DNA of 9,293 nucleotides, from assembly GCA_002393865.1 (NCBI GenBank), contig DGUD01000202.1, positions 1 to 9,293 on the forward strand. The letters are read 5' to 3'. The notes beneath the pieces are model-generated. The model was not told the DNA's origin, did not search any database, and saw only the letters and a program-made list of their open reading frames with translations. Origin of the DNA: Treponema sp. UBA4319. Its GTDB lineage: Bacteria; Spirochaetota; Spirochaetia; Treponematales; Treponemataceae. Positions 5,905-9,293 of the stretch are shown in pieces. Position 1 is the stretch's first letter. The number at the start of each line of letters is the position of its first letter. The position numbers were made by a program, and so were the translations under genes.

Positions 5905-5937
5905 AGCCGCAGCGTTCCGGAGGGAACTGCTGCGGCT
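5905..5937 (-). promoter_or_regulatory. Stable hairpin just upstream of the exonuclease Shine-Dalgarno
   Basis: AGCCGCAGC pairs perfectly with GCTGCGGCT (9 bp) and continues as GTTCC/GGAAC with one bulged T. In the minus-strand transcript it ends about 9 bases before the GAGGAA ribosome-binding site of the TTG-started exonuclease gene. It lacks a clear T-run, so it may influence translation or mRNA stability rather than end transcription. Confidence 0.5.
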
Positions 5938-5940
5938 TTC

Positions 5941-5946
5941 CGTATA
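5941..5946 (-). promoter_or_regulatory. Weak candidate -10 box for the exonuclease gene
   Basis: On the minus strand TGCTATACG gives an extended -10 type sequence (TGn followed by TATACG), located between the T-tailed hairpin and the leader hairpin. No convincing -35 box is seen, since that position falls inside the upstream hairpin. Confidence 0.25.
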
Positions 5947-5952
5947 GCAGAA

Positions 5953-5990
5953 AAGGGCTTCTGAAAGCCGGACGGATTCCGGAAGCCCTT
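5953..5990 (-). terminator. Intrinsic terminator-like hairpin downstream of the phosphohexomutase gene
   Basis: AAGGGCTTC pairs with GAAGCCCTT (9 bp), with CCGGA/TCCGG able to pair inside. On the minus strand the stem runs into a short T-tract (CCCTTTTC). It is the more distal of two T-tailed hairpins after the mutase stop codon. Confidence 0.6.
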
Positions 5991-6003
5991 CAGAATGCAC
6001 CGA

Positions 6004-6044
6004 AAAAAACGCAATGGCTCGCTTGGAGCTTCAGCGCGTTTTTT
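6004..6044. terminator. Two-way intrinsic terminator
   Basis: AAAAAACGC pairs with GCGTTTTTT; inside, GCTC/GAGC can form a smaller stem. Each strand gives a stem ending in GCG followed by six or more T's, the form of a bidirectional Rho-independent terminator. On the minus strand it lies about 48 bases after the mutase stop codon and should end that transcript. Confidence 0.7.
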
Positions 6045-6050
6045 GTATGC

Positions 6051-6081
6051 CCGTTTCAAAAGCAGCGGGCTTCTGAAACGG
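6051..6081 (-). terminator. First hairpin after the phosphohexomutase stop codon
   Basis: CCGTTTCA pairs with TGAAACGG (8 bp); a competing pairing is GCCCG (6049-6053) with CGGGC (6066-6070). It begins about 10 bases after the mutase stop and has no T-run of its own, so it probably protects the mRNA 3' end or assists the next terminator. It contains a 12-base sequence, GGGCTTCTGAAA, that recurs in the hairpin at 5953-5990. Confidence 0.4.
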
Positions 6082-6091
6082 ACCCGGTTCC

Positions 6092-7873
6092 TTATTTTGC
6101 CGCGTCAAGCACAGCCTGTATTTCGGCAGAAATCTTGTTGCACAGCGCGTCCGCGTCTTTCTTTGCCGCATCGAGCGCCGCATCGCTTGCCGCCGCTACG
6201 GGAACCGTGCTGTTGATGTAGAACTTGATTTTCGGCTCTGTCCCGGAGGGGCGGGCGCTTACGATAGTTCCGCCCTCAAGGAAGAACTGGAGCACGTTGC
6301 TCTTGGGCCACGGCAGCGCGGTCTTTGCTGCGGGGGATGCCGGGTCAAATTCAACGCTCTGCTGCACGTCGCGGATTTTCACGACTTTTTTGCCGCCGAG
6401 CGTCCTGAGCCCTTCCTCGCGGAGTTTCGTCATAATGCCCTTCATGATTCCGGGGCCGCTGACGCCGGGGAAGTACTTGCTGATGGCGCGATCCTCAAAG
6501 TAGCCGTACTGCTTGTACATATCGTTCAGGCGGTCAAGCAGGCTCTTGCCCTTGCTTGCCCAGTAGAGCGTCATCTCCGCGCACATTGCCGCCGCAGACA
6601 CGCCGTCCTTGTCGCGGACTTCGGTCTCCACGAGGTAGCCGTAGCTTTCCTCGAGCCCGAACGCATAGTGCTCCTTTCCTTCCTTCTCCATCTGGGCCTC
6701 GTCATAGGCAATCCACTTGAAGCCCGTCAGGCATTCCTTTACCTTGACGCCGTAGTTTTTTGCGACCTGATCCACGAAGGGGCTCGTGACGATTGAGCGG
6801 ATGAGCACCGGGTTTGCGGGCATCTTGTTGAATTCCTTCTTTGAGAGGAGCACGTAATCTGCGAGCAGCGCGCCCATCTGGTTGCCGCTTACGAGCACGA
6901 ATTTCCCGTCCTTGTCGGGGAATGCGGTGCCGAAGCGGTCCGCGTCGGGGTCGGTCGCCATCACGACATCCGCCTTCATCTTTGTGGCAAGATCCACGGA
7001 CATCTTGAGCGCCGGGGCTTCCTCAGGGTTCGGCTTCTCGACGGTGGGGAAGTTCCCGTCCGGCTCTGCCTGCTCCGGCACGACCGTCACGTTGAGCCCC
7101 AGATCGCCCAGCACTTTCTTGACGTGCATGCCGCCCGTGCCATGGAGCGGCGTATAGACGACCTTGACGCTCCCGGCCTTCTCCTTGATGAGCTCCGGGC
7201 GGAAGAGCTGCTTCTTTATCATCTCCTGGAATTTCTCGTCGATTTCCTTGTCGATGAGGACAATTTTGCCTTCCTTGATTGCCTGCTCGCGGTCGATGAG
7301 CTTCGCTTCCCTGACGGCGTTCACCTCTTCGATGATACCCTTGTCATGCGGCTCCACGACCTGCGAGCCGTCCTCCCAGTAGGCCTTGTAGCCGTTGTAC
7401 TGCGGCGGGTTGTGGCTTGCGGTGACGACGACGCCGGTCTTGCAGCCGAGCGTGCGGATGGCGAAGCTCAGCTCCGGGGTGGGGCGGAGAGACGTGAACA
7501 GGTATGCCTTTATGCCGTTTGCCGCGAACACGCGGGCGGTGATGTCGCTGAATTTGTCGTGGTTGTGGCGGCTGTCGTATGCGATACAGGCGCTCAGCGT
7601 CCCGGCCTTTGCCTCGGCGGGGAAGGCTTTTATGATATAGTTGGCAAGCCCCTGCGTCGCCTTGGAGATGTTCAGCGTGTTCATTCTGTTTGTTCCGCCG
7701 CCCATCACGCCGCGGAGGCCGCCGGTGCCGAATTCAAGGCTCTGGTAGAAGCGATCCTCAAGCTCCTTTATGTCCTTTGCCGCCACAAGGTCTTCCACTT
7801 CCTTGCGGAACGCGTCGTCTTTCTCTTCTGCGATGTACTGCTTTGCACGTGCAAGAATTTCGTTTTCTTCCAT
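6092..7873 (-). CDS. Phosphoglucomutase/phosphomannomutase (alpha-D-phosphohexomutase)
   Basis: A 593-residue cytoplasmic enzyme that interconverts hexose 1- and 6-phosphates through a phosphoserine intermediate, feeding sugar-nucleotide or glycogen pathways. The four active-site landmarks are in order: phosphoserine loop TASHNPPQYNG (151-161, S153), metal loop DPDADRFG (308-315), sugar-specificity loop GLEESYGY (406-413) and phosphate-binding loop RPSGTEPKIK (541-550). An N-terminal GTGGLRGVMGGGTNRMN (49-65) is typical of the long PGM2-like branch, whose usual length (550-600) fits. The EESYG form suggests glucose phosphate use, but phosphomannose or phosphopentose cannot be excluded. ATG at 7873 has AGGGGGAA about 8 bases upstream. 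It is transcribed alone from a promoter near 7975 and followed by strong terminators. It could supply precursors to the glycosyltransferase operon, but no linkage is shown. Confidence 0.95.
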   Translation of the reverse strand: MEENEILARAKQYIAEEKDDAFRKEVEDLVAAKDIKELEDRFYQSLEFGTGGLRGVMGGGTNRMNTLNISKATQGLANYIIKAFPAEAKAGTLSACIAYDSRHNHDKFSDITARVFAANGIKAYLFTSLRPTPELSFAIRTLGCKTGVVVTASHNPPQYNGYKAYWEDGSQVVEPHDKGIIEEVNAVREAKLIDREQAIKEGKIVLIDKEIDEKFQEMIKKQLFRPELIKEKAGSVKVVYTPLHGTGGMHVKKVLGDLGLNVTVVPEQAEPDGNFPTVEKPNPEEAPALKMSVDLATKMKADVVMATDPDADRFGTAFPDKDGKFVLVSGNQMGALLADYVLLSKKEFNKMPANPVLIRSIVTSPFVDQVAKNYGVKVKECLTGFKWIAYDEAQMEKEGKEHYAFGLEESYGYLVETEVRDKDGVSAAAMCAEMTLYWASKGKSLLDRLNDMYKQYGYFEDRAISKYFPGVSGPGIMKGIMTKLREEGLRTLGGKKVVKIRDVQQSVEFDPASPAAKTALPWPKSNVLQFFLEGGTIVSARPSGTEPKIKFYINSTVPVAAASDAALDAAKKDADALCNKISAEIQAVLDAAK

Positions 7874-7973
7874 AAAATAGTTCCCCCTATATGCGCTGCG
7901 CCCTGCCGGAAATGCGGTTAGTTAAAGACAACCATCACGGCGATTCCCCTGCACGGAACCCGCAGGCTCCAGC

Positions 7974-8002
7974 ATTATAGCATAAAGGGCGGATAATTGC
8001 TA
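7974..8002 (-). promoter_or_regulatory. Promoter of the phosphohexomutase gene
   Basis: On the minus strand, TATGCTATAAT gives a perfect -10 TATAAT (7974-7979) with an extended TGn. The -35 position (TAGCAA, 7997-8002, 17-base spacer) is a weak match, as is common for extended -10 promoters. The leader would be about 95 bases and ends in the AGGGGG Shine-Dalgarno. Confidence 0.6.
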
Positions 8003-8110
8003 GAGCCGGTACAGCAAGGAAGCCGACTGCTTTTGGAGGCGCCGCCGGGGCAGCTGCCCTCCGTTTGCCCCTTGTCCGCGGAAGGTTTCGGAATTTTTCC
8101 AGAAAGGAAC

Positions 8111-8140
8111 TTGCAGTTGCGGGGGGTGGGGTGATATACT
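8111..8140 (+). promoter_or_regulatory. Promoter for the chemoreceptor leader
   Basis: TTGCAG (8111-8116) and TATACT (8135-8140) are 18 bases apart, and a TGn precedes the -10 box. This is a good sigma-70 type match; no sigma-28-like motor/chemotaxis promoter was recognised. Transcription would begin near 8147, about 142 bases before the ATG. Confidence 0.6.
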
Positions 8141-8146
8141 ATTATT

Positions 8147-8260
8147 ATATAGGCAGGCAGACGGATGCCTTGCCGCAGGGAAGAAGTGACGGGCTCTATC
8201 CAGCCCGTCACGGATATGCCGCTTTTGTAAAGTGGCAGTTCTGGAAGCCAGTGCTTTTTT
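8147..8260 (+). ncRNA. Candidate structured leader or small RNA with three hairpins and a terminal T-run
   Basis: The predicted transcript folds as three successive stems: GGCAGGCA with TGCCTTGCC (8152-8174, one bulge), a perfect 10-bp stem GTGACGGGCT/AGCCCGTCAC with loop CTATCC (8186-8211), and AGTTCTGG/CCAGTGCT (8237-8255, one mismatch) followed at once by six T's. The last has the form of an intrinsic terminator, so the RNA could stop at about 8260 (a small RNA of about 114 bases) or be an attenuated leader of the chemoreceptor gene. It matches no riboswitch class recognised from memory; the start point and any ligand are unknown. Confidence 0.45.
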
Positions 8261-8288
8261 GACTGACTGGATAGTATGCGAGGTTCAC

Positions 8289-9293
8289 ATGCAGAATTTA
8301 AGCGCTAGCGGCACAGCAAATCATCGAAAGCTGTTTTTGGGGACGTTCCTTCCCCTGCTTACTGTTACGGTTGTCGCATGTACGGTTTTTGCAAAGGTTT
8401 CGCTCAAGATTACGAACATCTATGTCTCGGCCGAGACGTCCCGCATTGCGGCGAAGCTTGCTTCCGATATAGCGGAGCGCCTTGTCCCGGCGACCGTCAA
8501 TGTGGAGAATTTTGCCGTTACGGCCGCAAACACGGACGACGGCGATACGCTGGATATGGTAATCCACATGATGGGATCGAGCATCCCCTATGGCAGAGGT
8601 ATATATTATGGTACGGGAGCTTCCCGGCGGAACGGAGGGGTACTGTACGACAGCGAGGGCTGGGTGCCTGACGAGGACTGGAACCCGGCGACGCGTGGCT
8701 GGTACAAGGATGCCGTGGCGGCCAATGGAAACATCGCCTTTTCCACCCCGTATATTGATGCGGATACAGGTCTTCTGTGCGTGACTATCTCGCGCGAGGT
8801 ACGGGGATCTTCTGGTGCCATCAGCGGGGTTGTCGGCGTGGATATCCTGCTGGACAAGCTGACCGCGATGGTAGAGGAGACTACTCCGCCTTCTAAGGGC
8901 GGCAGCATCGTCATCATTTCTGCCGACGGAAGCTATCTGACCAATCCGGACGGATCCAAGATTATGAGCGCCAACTATTTTGAGGAATCCTCTATCCCCG
9001 TCCAGATCTCGGACTTCCTGACGGAGAAAGGCTCTGCGTTTCAAAGCAAGAAAAGCTACTATGCCTCCTGCAGGATAGGGGCAGCTCCGTGGTTCGTCGT
9101 GGTGGAAGGGCCGCTTGCGGACTTTACCAGCGCAATCAAGCTCACCGTGCTTGTCTTTGAGCTGGCGCTCATCGTTTTCTGTGTGTTCTGCTCGCTCCTG
9201 AACCTGAGGAATTTCAACAAGATGCGCTCCGAAGAGCGCTCGGTGGGGGCGCACATTTTGAGCGAGGTCCAGAACCTTGTGGTCGCAGCCAAG
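8289..9293 (+). CDS. Methyl-accepting chemotaxis-type receptor with dCache sensor domain (3' end beyond the window)
   Basis: The frame stays open from the ATG at 8289 to the window edge (335 codons). A membrane segment (about residues 15-37) is followed by a periplasmic domain (38-280) and a second membrane segment (282-304). The sensor has dCache landmarks: WNPATRGWYKDA (131-142), STPYIDADTGLLCVTIS (152-168), GVVGVDI (180-186) and VIISADGSYLTNPDG (208-222). R136, W138, Y139 and D185 line up with the amino-acid-binding motif known in dCache receptors such as PctA, though the expected first tyrosine is W131, so an amine or amino-acid ligand is plausible, not proven. After TM2 comes EERSVGAHILSEVQNLVVAAK, with no evident HAMP, like spirochaete MCPs. 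The methyl-accepting signalling domain itself is not in view; another Cache output (kinase, cyclase) is possible. GAGG lies 5 bases upstream of the ATG. Confidence 0.85.
   Translation, partial: MQNLSASGTANHRKLFLGTFLPLLTVTVVACTVFAKVSLKITNIYVSAETSRIAAKLASDIAERLVPATVNVENFAVTAANTDDGDTLDMVIHMMGSSIPYGRGIYYGTGASRRNGGVLYDSEGWVPDEDWNPATRGWYKDAVAANGNIAFSTPYIDADTGLLCVTISREVRGSSGAISGVVGVDILLDKLTAMVEETTPPSKGGSIVIISADGSYLTNPDGSKIMSANYFEESSIPVQISDFLTEKGSAFQSKKSYYASCRIGAAPWFVVVEGPLADFTSAIKLTVLVFELALIVFCVFCSLLNLRNFNKMRSEERSVGAHILSEVQNLVVAAK

Larger units (their letters stand above)
7874..8288. other. 415-bp divergent intergenic region between the mutase and chemoreceptor genes
   Basis: No supported gene lies here. 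Besides the two promoters and the structured leader listed separately, the centre (8004-8110) shows a perfect 12-base palindrome GGGCAGCTGCCC (8048-8059) and an imperfect dyad TTTCGGAA/TTCCAGAAA (about 8087-8105) just before the chemoreceptor promoter. Either might be a protein-binding site, but nothing identifies the protein. Confidence 0.6.

Noticed and set aside
7124..7921. A 265-codon open frame on the plus strand opposite the mutase gene
   Set aside because: It is antisense to the start and phosphoserine region of a complete phosphohexomutase, has no family features, and lacks a supported start.
8298..9254. A 318-codon open frame on the minus strand opposite the chemoreceptor
   Set aside because: It encodes an Arg/His-rich protein with no recognisable motif, while the plus strand carries a receptor with two membrane segments, dCache motifs, a promoter and a ribosome site. 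It is a high-GC shadow; the real gene is easily missed because its stop codon lies outside the window.
1..9293. CRISPR array, insertion sequence with transposase, prophage, rRNA or tRNA genes
   Set aside because: No regularly spaced direct repeats, transposase or integrase motifs, phage genes or RNA gene cores were seen on either strand.

Overview
The window looks like chromosomal DNA of a moderately GC-rich spirochaete, most likely a Treponema relative. That placement rests on the style of the glutamyl-tRNA synthetase, the small XRE regulator and the Cache chemoreceptor whose second membrane segment runs into the cytoplasmic part without an evident HAMP domain. It is an inference from recalled family features, not a database result.

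Layout. (1) Positions 64-2730, minus strand: a tight four-gene operon, each gene overlapping the next by an ATGA. In transcription order it encodes a GT87-like multi-membrane-span glycosyltransferase, a family 2 polyprenyl-phosphate glycosyltransferase with two C-terminal membrane segments, and two short four-span SMR/EamA proteins resembling the ArnE/ArnF flippase pair. Together they read as a three-part system: charge a lipid carrier with a sugar, flip it, and transfer the sugar outside the cytoplasm. (2) Positions 2731-2832: a compact divergent promoter region shared with an XRE regulator (2833-3177, plus). (3) Positions 3178-3571: an intergenic stretch with a 122-bp imperfect inverted repeat, a second copy of whose right half sits at positions 1-57, followed by a consensus -10 box and a strong leader hairpin ahead of gltX. 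(4) gltX (3572-5146, plus) converges on a DnaQ-like exonuclease gene (5212-5883, minus, TTG start). (5) A cluster of four hairpins (5905-6081) separates the exonuclease gene from an upstream phosphohexomutase gene (6092-7873, minus). (6) A 415-bp divergent intergenic region carries a promoter for each flanking gene and a three-hairpin leader ending in six T's. (7) A methyl-accepting chemotaxis-type receptor (8289 to the window end, plus) is cut off by the window edge.

Most of the window is housekeeping (tRNA charging, sugar-phosphate metabolism, nuclease). The most interesting parts are the glycan-modification operon with its divergent regulator, the palindromic dispersed repeat, and the structured leader or small RNA in front of the chemoreceptor.
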